From contig CM069457.1 of assembly GCA_035610835.1 (NCBI GenBank), positions 24,918,658 through 24,982,657 on the forward strand: 64,000 nucleotides of DNA, written 5' to 3'. Positions 10,297 to 21,399 of this stretch are shown one piece after another. A model generated the notes under the pieces. It made no database searches, had not been told where the DNA came from, and saw nothing but the letters and a program-made list of their open reading frames with translations. The position numbers were made by a program, and so were the translations under genes. This DNA comes from Ophiura sarsii. Lineage: Eukaryota; Echinodermata; Ophiuroidea; Amphilepidida; Ophiuridae. Positions within the stretch are counted from its first letter, which is position 1, and every line of letters starts with the position of its first letter.

Positions 10297-11672
10297 GGGG
10301 AAGGTGGGGTAATGGCGGACGCGGGGTAATCGCGGACACTGCTACAACTGATAATTGGCGATAGAGGGCACTATTTAACTATCGTACGCTGTTACGAATT
10401 ACTGCACTAAGCTTGCGCAGCGGCAGACCGAAGGGCTCATCTGCTTTATTTTCTCAACAATCGCAAAAATCAGGTAAGTGACTCTTTGACTTTTTGGTGC
10501 CTATGGCTTAAAACGATTTTAATATACTTATGCAACGTAGGCCAGAGATTTAGTTTATTATTATTATAATGTATATTGAATACTTTTAAAGATCGTTGTG
10601 GACACATTCACGTGTATAATGCTTGATAAAGAAATACGTTATACAAGATTTTTTGGTACAAAATGGCGTCGTCCGCCATTGCCCCCAAGGCGCGGGGTAA
10701 TGCCGGACGACGCCATTTTGTTTATTGCGTCGTAGCTTCGAATTTCAAAATGATGAGTTGATAAAAACTTGATAAAAGGTAGAACCTTCACAGTGCTTTG
10801 TGTTTACATGATTTTTATTGTTATATGACGTATTATATGAAGAGCTCTATTCCAAAAGGAATCAACTCCACTTTTGCCGAAATTTAATTAGGTCCAGAAC
10901 ATGAAAGAGAGTTACGAAATACATCTTTTACACTTTGATCTACATCTTTAGCATGTTCGTGTCAAAAGTTATGGCCCTCGGTAAGGTCCGGAAATGTCCG
11001 GTAATTTCCGGAAGTTTCCGGCAATTTGAATATAATTCACTATGTTGTAAGCCGAAATGGTAGAAATATGGTTCTTTTATCATGGTAAAACATTGATAGG
11101 AATGTCCTTAATGAAATGCAATGAAGATAAGGTAAAATGTATAGGACAATTGTTTTTAAAAAAGCACACAAACAGAAGAGTTGTTATTTCAAAAAATGTG
11201 CCAAATTATCCAAATTTTCAGTTTTTTCAAGAAAAAACAAAATGTCATAATTTAAAAAGTTGAAGAGGTATTTGAATGTGGTTTTCTGTTTTCAATGTGA
11301 TTTGATAATGTCTTTCAGGTGTACCTTAATTGAAAATAACGATTGTTTAGTAAAGGGTTTTTTGAAAATTGGTCGGAACATTTATGTTCCAAAAGGGATC
11401 AGCTCCACTAGTTTCCGAAAATAAAGAAAGATATAGGAAATACAGTGAAAATAAAAAAAATGAAATCAAACCTGTTTTTAAGCTTACACATATAGTATCT
11501 TTCATATGGCAGAAAATTAGCACAATCAAAGAAGTGCAACATCCTTAATTAAAAAAAACGTTGCTTTTCTCCTATTTCACTTATATGGAGTTGATTTCTT
11601 TTGGAACACAGCTCTTCATATGTGTGTTATACCTCTCTGACAAAATGTGTCCGCCATTACCCCACCTTCCCC
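10297..11672. mobile_element. Non-autonomous TA-flanked element (1376 bp)
   Basis: The element opens GGGGAAGGTGGGGTAATGG and ends with its complement, with TA at 10295-10296 and 11673-11674. The paralogous site in copy 2 (near 17729-17734) reads straight through TACATGTG with a single TA, so this is an insertion with a two-base duplication, typical of Tc1/mariner-type elements. Inside are a second internal hairpin (about 10664-10720, GGCGTCGTCCGCCATT and complement), TCCGGAAA/TCCGGTAA repeats near 10986-11025 and inverted TTCCAAAAGGAATCA blocks. No transposase frame was recognised. Confidence 0.8.
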
Positions 11673-11959
11673 TACATGTGATGATACAAACTATCACTTT
11701 GACGACCAATATCGTATAAGTCTTTTGTACAAGTCACTTATACGTACGAGTCATACGTTTCTCAGTTTTTGAGATGCCCAAATAGACTATTTTGCATGAC
11801 GATACCAAACCAGGTGAGAGCGCTTTAGGAAACAGGTGCTTCCGCGTGGTATTACAATTAGAAGAAATAGTCAGGGACATATTATAGGCAGGTATAACTT
11901 ATTAAACCAGATGTAATATCCATTATTGCCAGTATCAAGGTAGGTTTGGTTATGATCTA

Positions 11960-12425
11960 AACTGCTCACAAAAAGTATCGAAACACTTAGAAATGATCCA
12001 ATATATAACGGCTCGAAAGAGTATGCATTAATCGAAACAAATAACCAAGTGCATGATTTCGTTCTGCGTATTTTGACGCCTCGATCGATGAGATACGATG
12101 TTGCGGAGCGGAGTTATTGTCATTTCAATGATCGCGGGTCCAGTTTCAAAAGTGACACTCATCCCTATTGAAAATCACGAATCTGATCATTCTAAACAGT
12201 AATGCAAACCTCTTTCCATAGGATGATTGTCACTTTTGAAACTGGACCCACGACCATTTAAATGACAATAACTCCGCTCCGCAACATCGTATCTCATTGA
12301 TCGAGGTGTCAAAATATGCAGAACAAAATTATGCACTTGGTTATTGGCTTCGATTAATGCATACCCTTTCGAGCCTTTATATATTAGATCATTTCTTAGT
12401 GTTTCGATACTTTTTGTGAGCAGTT
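11960..12425. mobile_element. Foldback MITE, AACTGCTCACAAAAAG ends
   Basis: Two arms of about 200 bp are nearly complementary over their whole length (for example TTGCGGAGCGGAGTTATTGT and its complement). The ends are AACTGCTCAC and GTGAGCAGTT, flanked by TA at 11958-11959 and 12426-12427. The minus-strand 84-codon frame inside is only a reading through the arm. Confidence 0.75.
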
Positions 12426-12883
12426 TAGAACCAACGTACATTGCAATCAGTAGATCACGAAATTCCGATCAGTTCTTACCGGAATTGCACAATGACGGAT
12501 TAATTCTTTAAAACGATGCTTACACTGGGGTTGATTTTCAAGCTCCAGCGCTTTTCGAATGAAATAATTCACTTTCAACGTGTGATGAATTTTTCAAAAT
12601 CCATTTTTAAATTGAAACCAATGGGGATTTAATATGTACAGCTATAATTATCGTGTCCGACGTCGGCTGGAAAACTATCTAGTTGTATTTCAACTAGCAA
12701 GTATACGACAACATCGGTTGACATGTTAAAATTTCAAATGATTTCTTTACAATTTGATTTATGATAAAAATCCCATAAAAATACTTTACGAAGATTTCTC
12801 ACCATGCTAAATATCATTCCATTACAGAACTTGTCATACAAAAACGGGAGTCAAGATATTAGAAAAGTAGCTCTCAGATTGTG

Positions 12884-13016
12884 TTAACACTTTGCACGTG
12901 GCAATTGGTTTTACCAAATACAAAACAAGATTTTTCAGAAACCTTTCCCAAATGTCAAGGTCTATTTCAAAGAATACTGAACCAATACGAAGCATGTTTG
13001 TGTTGGTTTCGATTTT
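12884..13016 (+). mobile_element. piggyBac-like MITE, left half only
   Basis: It starts TTAACACTTTGCACGTGGC and runs through CAGAAACCTTTCCCAA and GAACCAATACGAAGCATG before similarity stops. The right terminus is missing. Confidence 0.55.
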
Positions 13017-13536
13017 GCAGGTACGCATTATTTTGCGTGGGTATACATAGTCTGCTTCTGTGACTCCAACAAACAGGAAATAGGGCGTAAGTGTCTTATC
13101 TCATGGTCATGATCAAAGAATCTTTAAAACACGCAAGGTAGTTATATAAAGGCCGTGGATAAAGCCCAACATTGCTTTATATGAAATACATGTTCAGACT
13201 CCGAAAGTGTTCTAAGGATATACAGTATCAAAAGTTTAATTAAGGTACGTTACAAACTTATATTATATTTAATCAATTTAAAAATACACACTCAAAATGA
13301 TTGTGTATGTGTGTTTTTCCAAATAAATTGGAAAAGTCAAAGTACAGTAGGCCATAGCAGGCGCGGATCCAGATAAGTTTAAGGGGGCCAAAAAATGAAA
13401 TTGACCAGGTACCATCCAAGCGGTGAGCAGCACCGCCCTCCAAGCTATGCTCGGACTCGGACAGGTGGGTGTCTGAGGGGGATGTGCCCCCTGAGAAGTA
13501 GAAGAAGAAAAAAAAATCAATTTTGGAACTCATTTG

Positions 13537-13741
13537 GTGCGATCTGGTGTATACTTTTGACCAACATTTTATCGAAAAGTCATTTCCAATAAGTATTTTG
13601 TTTCTTATCAATGCACGAAAGAAGTTCAGCGTATAGGCTATTCATGATTTAAGTATAGAATGGTCTAAAAGCTCGAACAGGTGGGAGTCTGAGAGGGGAT
13701 TCGATAAAATGTTGGTCAAAAGTATACACCAGATCGCACCG
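13537..13741. repeat. Foldback, GGTGCGATCTGGTGTATAC arms
   Basis: About 38 bases from 13537 (GGTGCGATCTGGTGTATAC, then CTTTTGACCAACATTTTATC) recur as the reverse complement at 13700-13741. Nearby TGTCTGAGGGGGATGTGCCC and GGAGTCTGAGAGGGGATTC show the interior is also partly repeated. A 112-codon minus-strand frame here is incidental. Confidence 0.7.
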
Positions 13742-13989
13742 AAGCTATTTCTAGCAAATATTGGAGTCACTGAGACTCCACCATTATTTTCTTGCGTGCA
13801 ACAAAATCTGACACGCAGCGTGACCTCTCTGCTGGCTTTCTCAGACCATCAAAACTGTTGAACCCTCTCAGTTTATTTAACCTTCTGGGCTCCTGGCCTA
13901 TTGAATCATCATTGCACCTGGGGACGCGCTGGATTATGAAGTGCGGTTCGGGAATTTGTTTCTTTTCTTTTTTTCTCTCGCTTTTTCTA

Positions 13990-14113
13990 CATTTTTGCAC
14001 CCATTTCCACCCGTCCCATTCTGATCCATTCCTACCCTTTTCTATCCATTTCCGATCCATTCCAGTCATTTCGATCCGTTTCGACCCATTTCGATACGTT
14101 TCGATACGTTATT
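13990..14113 (+). repeat. Degenerate ~10-bp CCATTTCGAT-type microsatellite
   Basis: Successive variants of CCATTTC / GATCCATTCC / GATACGTTTC run without interruption, giving a pyrimidine-biased strand. The two opposed open frames of about 100 codons here are low-complexity shadows. Confidence 0.65.
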
Positions 14114-14234
14114 AATTATACCATGAAAGTTACAGATACCCATTAAAAGAAATCTCTGCGTTAACATTTGGTGTTTGGATTACGCATCGATTTCCAAACT
14201 GCTAGGAGAGCATTATTACGAATGACATAATAAT

Positions 14235-14489
14235 CTAAAAAATATATTTCTGTAATTCGGCATTACGATCTTTGAAACTGTCAAGTGAGAGAAGATTACC
14301 CTGATTTTCAAATAGCTGGTGTAGTCTAATAATGCCAGCTTTGATCCACTTCTTTATGAAAAGTGTCTTGTTATTAACATGATTAAGCTGTATTGAGTTA
14401 TTATTCCATTTATGGTACACTCTTTTTGCCGTGAACAAAGTCTTCACAACGTTGGCATAAACATCTGACATCTTGTTTACAATATTCAT
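14235..14489 (-). pseudogene. L1/Tx1-type LINE ORF2 fragment
   Basis: An 84-codon frame contains LFIKKWIKAGIIRLHQLFE followed by GNLLSLDSFKDR. This matches the conserved stretch downstream of the reverse transcriptase in L1/Tx1-type LINEs, where a WxxAGI...L segment precedes GNxLSxxxF. No RT or endonuclease motifs remain nearby, so this is a short relic. Its relation to the other LINE relics in the window (50-58 kb, 26.5 kb) is unknown because the regions do not overlap. Confidence 0.5.
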
Positions 14490-14535
14490 ACTATCAACAT
14501 TAATATTTTTACATGAACACTTAATTATTAATCAC

Positions 14536-14571
14536 TAGCGGGCATCCGCGCTTCACGCGGACCCGCTAGAA
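14536..14571 (-). mobile_element. Helitron-like 3' terminus (reversed)
   Basis: Read on the minus strand, a GC-rich hairpin (GCGGGTCC...GCCCGC) is followed by CTAG and then T. This is the same organisation as the 3' ends at 27750-27784 and 48090-48124. The rest of the element would extend rightwards, but no 5' TC end was identified. Confidence 0.5.
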
Positions 14572-15290
14572 GATTTCACGGGGAGGTAAGTAAACAAAGC
14601 GTAAGCACATTTGATACAATATCAAGAACACGTCCTACATGTATACATAATCCAGACGGGCCCTAAATAAAACGAATATCGCAGGTGCTTTTGATAATCC
14701 AGCCTACATGTGCCTTAAAGTAGGTAGCTAGCTGGCCTACCTTTGTCTTTCCAGATACCTATGGAGGCCTCCCATGTGACCTGAAATGCAGGTACCCGTT
14801 GTCCCATTATATCCAGGGACCCCATAGGTCTAAGCCCTACCCCTAATCCAGTTACCACAGGTGCCCCTAATGGCACCGGATACCACATATGAGTTGAAGA
14901 TGAAGTTAAAACAAGAAATAATGGTAATTTGGTCGATATTTAGATGGGAAAGTTCACAGCAAATTACTTACGCACATGATATTTACAAAAATAAACTATG
15001 CAATTCATTGTGTGGACTGTGGTGTACCGTGGCTGTTGACTACACAGTTACTATGATCAGGCCTGACTATGATAGTATAGTACATACGTTACAGACTACA
15101 GTACAGTGGACTAGTACTAGTAGTACTACATGTAGTAGTGTAGTCTCGATAGATACCAACTCTTTGATTTGGATACTGAATCTGAATCTGATTGAATACT
15201 TCACAACATTCCTTTTTTCGGAATCAAACGCGAAGGGGGGCATAAATACACAGGACGTGTTAACTGTGCAACCCCTGCCCTGTGACGACT
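14572..15290. other. No gene seen; one long chance frame
   Basis: A 143-codon plus-strand frame (14861-15292) crosses an AGTACTAGTAGTAC-type simple stretch near 15110-15140. It shows no domain, no splice context and no compositional sign of coding. The sequence may be the body of the reversed Helitron-like element ending at 14536. Confidence 0.4.
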
Positions 15291-15294
15291 GATG

Positions 15295-15515
15295 TGTGTA
15301 CAGCCACAGACCGGGATGATCCCCTACTCTTTACGATGGAATCTGTGACCTTTTAACGTCCTCGGATTTTTGCTCTTTCCGATACACGAGACCACCATTT
15401 ATACGTGACTTCTGAACCACGACACAATTGAGACTAAGTACCTTGCCCAAGGATACAAACATGTTGGCCGTAGTGGGGCTCGAACTCACAAAGGACATTC
15501 ATTCATTACTGCAAA
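15295..15515 (+). repeat. Dispersed SINE-like repeat, copy 1
   Basis: GGGATGATCCCCTACTCTTTACGAT, then a TTTTAACGT block, a CACG(A/G)GACCA block and AACGTGACT/TACGTGACT recur at 36905-37030. The right end (GGGGCTCGAACTCAC) resembles an inverted tRNA B box. Inferred to be a short interspersed element. Confidence 0.45.
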
Positions 15516-16156
15516 GGACTAGGCTGTGTGTAATTATTCACTGTTTAGTAGTGTTATAGTTCTTTGATCATTGATGACTGCAGTTTTAAACGAATGTGGG
15601 TTGCTTTTGGTTGACGGTCGTTTGTTGCAGGGATGGGTGTTCCATGTCATCACAGTCTTTGGTTGGCGTAAACGTCTGATTTTGTGTGGCGGATTTCAAA
15701 TTGGTTACTTAGAGGGTCCTCGTCTACTTCCGTCTGGCTTATGGTTGGTGTAGGATTGGTAGTCAATGTGAAGTTGTCCATTAATCATTTTGAAGAGACA
15801 GGTCAGACGGTGTGCTCCCTTGTCAGAGAACTTCAGCACTTTGTTTTGAGTGTCAATCGCGTACAGCGTAATTACACAAATGCGTTGTACACAAATGCGT
15901 TGTAGAACGGATCAACGCGATCCCAATCAACAATCCAATTGGCCGATTGATCATGAATCTCCCCCGCCCACACATGCACCCGACTATAGTCAGATTTATA
16001 GTTGAACGAACACATTGCGTACATTGCGTGAAGCGCGCACAACCATAAGCATGATCATTTCAGGCATGATCATCTTTGTGCTGCGTGCCTGTTGTTGTTC
16101 AATTATTAATTGGACTATAGTACACCCGCGTAGGCATGATTAGAAAAGTGCTGAAG

Positions 16157-17830
16157 TTCTCTGACAATGACTATAGCTATAGTTCAATCAGTTCCAAATT
16201 GGCGAGAAATATTCGGTTTTTATGTCTCCGCGCGTTCATGCATTGTTTCTGAGTAGTTATATACATGTAGTATAGGACTATTGAGTAATGGTGACTCGCT
16301 AGCATCTAGTGTGGTCCGCCCAAACAGCATGAAAAACCGATAAGCTGTGGATAATGCACATTATCAGAGTAAAAGTATGTGGATATATGCAATGAAGGCT
16401 TGATATGTTGATCATAATGCATGCATCAACAAAATAGATAGTGGTAGGCCTTGATTAAACTTGTAGAATTACACGTGCGCATGATGCTGCAATTCGTAGA
16501 ATACGCGTTTACGTCACTGTCTCGTGATGGCCAAATAGACTATAGTGTTACTGTTAGTTCAGTAATCCTTGATATCGACTTTGAAAACTTAAAATTGTTG
16601 CATTCCAAAATTTGAGTTGCATAACTCCAATGGTTCTATTTTTAGAAGCGCAAGGTCAAAAGACATGTGCCCATTGAGTAGTAGTACACAGACTGGCTGG
16701 TGGTTAACCACCTTTGGCAGTAATTCACCACATTTTAGCCTATGATTTCCAAATGAAACATTTCTGGGCCCTAATATTTTACAGACATAATGAGAAAAAT
16801 ATGGGGATTCTTCTGATACCAAAATATCTTGATGTGAAAAAAACACCATAGCCCCAAAAAAGTGATCGGATCATATACCTTTAACGCTTTTTTACAGAAT
16901 TCGCATGAACCGTGAACGGAAAACTGGCAATATGATTCACATCAATATTACGGTGTTTATACTCCTTCAAGTCGCAAAAATAGAATGTCAGGAGACAATC
17001 TTTAATTGAAGAAAATCATGAACATCTCTCAAACTGAAAAAATATACCTCATGTAGGTTCAGGTGGTTGAGAACGACGTCAATGAAGCCAAACGGTACGT
17101 GTGAACTTGGCTTCACCTAATCAGGTACAATTTAGCTTCAATGTCAAGTGGTCCGTAAGGTTGAACTGCAAAATTAGTCTGTACGGCTCATACGTGGTGT
17201 GAGTGACTTGTACGTTAGACTTATACGGTAGTCGCAAAAGTAATATCGTCAGCCTACTTCGATAATTGCCTAACTCATTTTTTCTAGTTTTGGGAAAACA
17301 ACAAAAATAGGAAAAGTGATTTAGGCAGTTATCGAAGTAAGCTGACGATATGTTGAATAGCACCACGAATAGTACAGGTGAATTCCAACAGGAGCAGTAC
17401 CTGTAGGATATAATTAGGTTGGGGATATACCTTTAAGTGAAATGTGGCTTGTTATAGGCCTATACGAGTTAATATGACCCATTTTAAACATTTTACATAA
17501 TTATTACAATCTGCCTAACTCACAATGCTGACTTAGGCAGAATTGCAATTGTGCATTTAGCAACACCTTTGATTTGTCAATGACTTAGATATTATTACAG
17601 CATGTGCATAATGTAATGAAGTCATGATTTATGCAAAAAACTCAATTTCGCTGAAAAGTGAGTTAGGCAATTATCGAAGCAGGCTGACGATATTCTGCAT
17701 CGTTTCGGTTCAATTTCAATGTTGCTTGTACATGTGATGATGCAAACAATCACTTTGACAACTAATATCGTATAAGTCTTTCGTACAAGTCACGTATACG
17801 TATAAGTCATACGGATTACTTTTGCAGTGA
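16157..17830 (+). repeat. Segmental duplication, copy 2
   Basis: This is the direct-orientation counterpart of 8933-11800, about 7.2 kb apart. It is the pre-insertion form at the place where copy 1 carries the 1376-bp element. Between about 16570 and 16880 it has its own unique stretch instead of the MITE fragment in copy 1. It contains the same GCCTAACTC hairpins. No coding content is recognised. Confidence 0.8.
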
Positions 17831-17928
17831 TTCACAAAAGGTATCATATGTGTATTTGTAATCTATTTTATAACTTGGAATGTACATTTGCAGTTGCTGC
17901 AAGGACTTCACTCCCATGTAAAATCTGC

Positions 17929-18159
17929 TTAACACTTCCCACGCGGCTATTATTAGTTTTACCAATTAAAAAATAGATTTTTCAGAAACCTTTCACAGCT
18001 TTCAAAGTGCAGCTCAAGGATTTATGAACCAAAACAAGACATGTTTGTACTTATTTCAATCGATTTCCCACGGTAATTCCAAATATGGTGATGACATTCA
18101 GTTATTTAGACATTTTTAAATTGTCGTCTGAAGACGCCTGCCGCGTGGAAAGTGTGAAA
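17929..18159. mobile_element. piggyBac-like MITE, full-length copy
   Basis: TTAACACTTCCCACGCGGC at the left and GCCGCGTGGAAAGTG at the right are inverted. The interior holds CAGAAACCTTTC and GTCGTCTGAAGACGCCTG like its relatives. The right TTAA is mutated to TGAA. Confidence 0.6.
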
Positions 18160-18334
18160 GTTGATTACTTATACGGTCATTTGAAATGAATTGTGTCAGT
18201 AAATAAGTATAATGACTTAATTCCCATGGTATTGTAATCAGTGATATCAACACATTTCATGGCTTGCAACAAGGTTCCGATGTCCATGGACTTGAAACAG
18301 CGCGGGGCACGGATATTTCGATAATTCTATTACA

Positions 18335-18447
18335 GGGACGGGGTGGCGCAGTCGGTTAGAGCGTCGTAACACTGCTGCGCACCGTAGTTCTGTTGGTGGA
18401 TCCTTTGAGCGTGAGTTCAATTCGATACACCAACACAGCCTCGTCCC
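18335..18447 (+). repeat. tRNA-like sequence (probable SINE)
   Basis: GTGGCGCAGTCGGTTAGAGCG is a good A box, and GAGTTCAATTCG downstream is a fair B box. GGGACG at the start pairs with CGTCCC at the end, closing an acceptor-like stem. The A-B distance (about 65) is longer than in a standard tRNA. That favours a tRNA-derived SINE over a functional tRNA. Confidence 0.45.
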
Positions 18448-18449
18448 CA

Positions 18450-20620
18450 GACCGTGCAGACTGAAGTAGGCATGTACATGGCGCATCGGAAGTCGCTAGT
18501 GTTGATATTGAGATATCTACATGTAGGTCATACCAAAATATTCCTAACAAATGCGTTCCAAGTCAATTTTCCAACTTTGGTCACAAGATAGAGATTATAC
18601 CTTGAACTTTAGTCTCCAGGAGTTTTTTATGCAAAATTCCAGATGTGAAGTTTATTTTAGTACTTTTCTGAACCTTGTTTATCAAATTTTATGTGTAAAA
18701 TGCTATGATTACGTAAAACGACATTGTTACCATGGTAACCACTTGTTAATTCCGACAATGCCTTGTAAAGATTTTGAAAGTGCAGAACTTACAATTGTTA
18801 ATAATATCGCAAAAAACTAGGTTCATATCAAAAGTCCTTTTCATATGACAAGCTATTCTGTGTGATATAACAATTTAGTTTTATTATTATTAGAGCATTT
18901 AAAAGATTTTGTGTACACCTTTGAATTGTCAGTTTCAATTTTGAGTGTTGCGTTTAAACTTGCCGACTATAAAATACTATAACTGTAGTTATAGATGGAA
19001 TTTCTGAACAATTAAAACAGTCCTATACTCAGTAGAGTTTGAAACTCTCTTCAATAGATCGTATAATTACCTCCTCTTCACTTTTACACTCTAGTCTAAC
19101 TCTAAGTGCCATAACACGATTAAGTGCAAATACAGCAATGTATTTTCAAGCGTTCTTACCATTCTAACTACAAACATGTTAAGGAGCTTGATAGATTCTT
19201 CAGACAATTGTCAGAAATTAATTCTCAAAATAGCACCTCTCATCACTTTCTGACTCTTCAAGATATCTTAGATATATCATTAAAATGTCCGCAAATCAAG
19301 AACAGGGAGCCATACTTAAGTTAGATATCACTGAATAAGATAAACAATACAAAACAAATACAAAAACTGCAGTAGTAGGAAAATTATGAATAATCGCGAG
19401 TCGGCGTTCATCGTGGGCAAACACCTTTCTTTACAGGTCATGGCAATTATATTAGTTGAACTCACGTGGGATAGTCGTTGTGTTACGTTGATCCACAACA
19501 AGAATCGAATTTTTGCTGTCAGATAGGTGTACAGAAAGACCTCGCACACCTAAAAGGGGACAGAACTGTAAAAATGACGTACTCTATACTTTATACTTCA
19601 AGGCTCTGCTTATCCGATTTCTCACCCACCCGGTCAGGAAACGTTCATTTCAAAACCCTTTTACTATAGAAGCCTTGGACAGATCAAAATAAAATTGGAG
19701 ATAAGAGCCTTTCATAAGCCTTTCTCAAATATATCAGGACGTATTACTTATTCATTTAGCATATATATGGCTTATCATATGGCGATACCAATCCCTTGTG
19801 GGCGTTCATAGGATCAATTCAATACGAGAGATTTCTAAACCCAGCGGTCTCAGTATTTTTCATACGCGTATAATACTTCAACCCCATTTAGAGGAAACCA
19901 GACGTTGACAGCATAAACAATAAATTCTCATTGTGAGATCAAATAGATTTTTCGTCGCCAGACGTATATTTCGGAACCGTGCACACCCGATAATACAGGC
20001 CCGTAACCCTCCCTTCATACATAAAACCTATACGAAGTGTCCGTGTCAAAATTGTGAGGAGTTTGTTCTTTTGACGTCATTATCTCGTCGTACGACCGTG
20101 CATTGAAATCATGTTTACACAATGTCTACACGTAGCGATGATGTTGTGCCCATCGAAACACATACATTCAAGGGCGTCCGCGATTGGCTGTATGTTTGGT
20201 GTTACATTTAAGCTAACAGCTGAAAATTAGAATTATAAATGCACTCAAGACTAAGCATATAACTTTAAATAAAATATTGATATGTATATCAATCGCAAGC
20301 ATTGTGAATATACTGATATATTTCATTATTTTATGTGGACTGCTTCTTCTCATCGTGTATGAATTGAGCACGGGTAAACAGGTCGTTTTATGTAGACACC
20401 TTCTGCGCATGTTCGTAGAAAAATGAATTTCCTCCGATTTTATTTATAACTTGGTAAAAAGAATGTTACAAATATTACCTGAATATGGTAGACAGCATTA
20501 TATATAGGTCTTAGAGGATTAGTATATCGTCCATAATTTAATATTATGAATTGACAAACTAATTAACATACTATGCATCGCGTATTGATAGATGTTTATC
20601 TGAAAATGGGCGTGTTGTTT
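18450..20620. other. No gene or clear repeat seen
   Basis: Open frames here (for example 18551-18820, 19124-19324) have no recognisable domain, are AT-driven and lack convincing splice boundaries. I could not assign any of this stretch. Confidence 0.4.
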
Positions 20621-20624
20621 CAGT

Positions 20625-21236
20625 CTATGCTGGTTCCCTGCACCCTGGATCCCCGGCTGTGTGCAGTAAGTTAACATACCTCTCTACTAGCATGATAGGA
20701 CTGGCATGGTACACGTTGTGGAGGCTATCGCTTACTGGCACCATAGGACCGTCTGTAACATGACTCCTCTGCTGCATGTACTGCAGGTGTATGCGGACGG
20801 CCAGTCCGAATATTCGTTCAGGCCTTTACGCTTTTTAAATACGTTTAGGGAAACGAACGTAGACAATTTAGAGGGTGTTGCCCGGGGTGTTGGGCCCGGG
20901 GACACAATATACCATTGTACAAGTGAACTATAATAAATATCATCCGGGGAGATATTAATATTGAACTAAAGTTGAGGTCGGCTCGGTCGGTCGATTTGAA
21001 GAAAAAACCTGACAGAACGTGGCACATAATATTATGGTAGTGAAGTTGAGACCGTGAAATTGGTATTGTAAATTTCAGTATACTAGTTACATAATATTAT
21101 AGTAGTGAAGTTGAGACCGTTAAATTGGTATTGTAAATTTCAGTATACTAGTTAAAAAGCTATTTATTCAAGCAAACGTATTTATTTCAAGCAGACCTGC
21201 TGTGTGGAGCCCATTGATGCAGGGAACCAGCATAGG
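20625..21236. repeat. Inverted-repeat-bounded segment with inner 65-bp tandem pair
   Basis: CTATGCTGGTTCCCTGCA near 20625 recurs inverted near 21219-21236. Between them, two copies of a block containing AGTGAAGTTGAGACCGT and TTTCAGTATACTAGTTA lie head to tail at about 21026-21150. No coding content. Confidence 0.6.
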
Positions 21237-21292
21237 CTCTGTCTTGACAAAGATATTCTGTTGCAACATCCCAATACACATGTTCAATAGAA

Positions 21293-21362
21293 TCCGATAG
21301 CGTAACGGTTAGTATTGCTACCTGTCACGTGGGCAATCAAGGTTCGATTCTGATACAGAGCT
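21293..21362 (+). tRNA. tRNA-Asp(GTC)-like sequence, probably pseudo or SINE head
   Basis: The order AACGGTTAGTAT, CCTGTCACG and GGTTCGATTC matches the D arm, anticodon loop (GTC) and T arm of tRNA-Asp. The acceptor and T stems contain mismatches, so a functional tRNA is doubtful. Confidence 0.35.
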
Positions 21363-21399
21363 CTTATATATGTTTTATTGTAATTACTTTTCTACTTTT

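Larger units (their letters stand above)
8933..11800 (+). repeat. Segmental duplication, copy 1
   Basis: The sequence from CTCTGACAATGACTATAGC to about 11800 is matched, in the same order and orientation, by 16157-17830. Shared landmarks include GGCGAGAAATATTCGG, CGTGAACGGAAAACTGGC, GAACGACGTCAATGAAGCC and AGTTAGGCAGTTATCGAAG. This copy has two extra blocks: part of a piggyBac-like MITE near 9340-9437 and a 1376-bp TA-flanked element at 10297-11672. No coding content is recognised. Confidence 0.8.

Noticed and set aside
13273..13611. Overlapping frames of 80-112 codons on the minus strand
   Set aside because: They lie across a foldback repeat and dispersed-repeat sequence; no conserved motif.
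14861..15292. 143-codon plus-strand open frame
   Set aside because: No recognisable domain, it includes simple AGTACTAGTAGT sequence, and there is no splice or promoter context.
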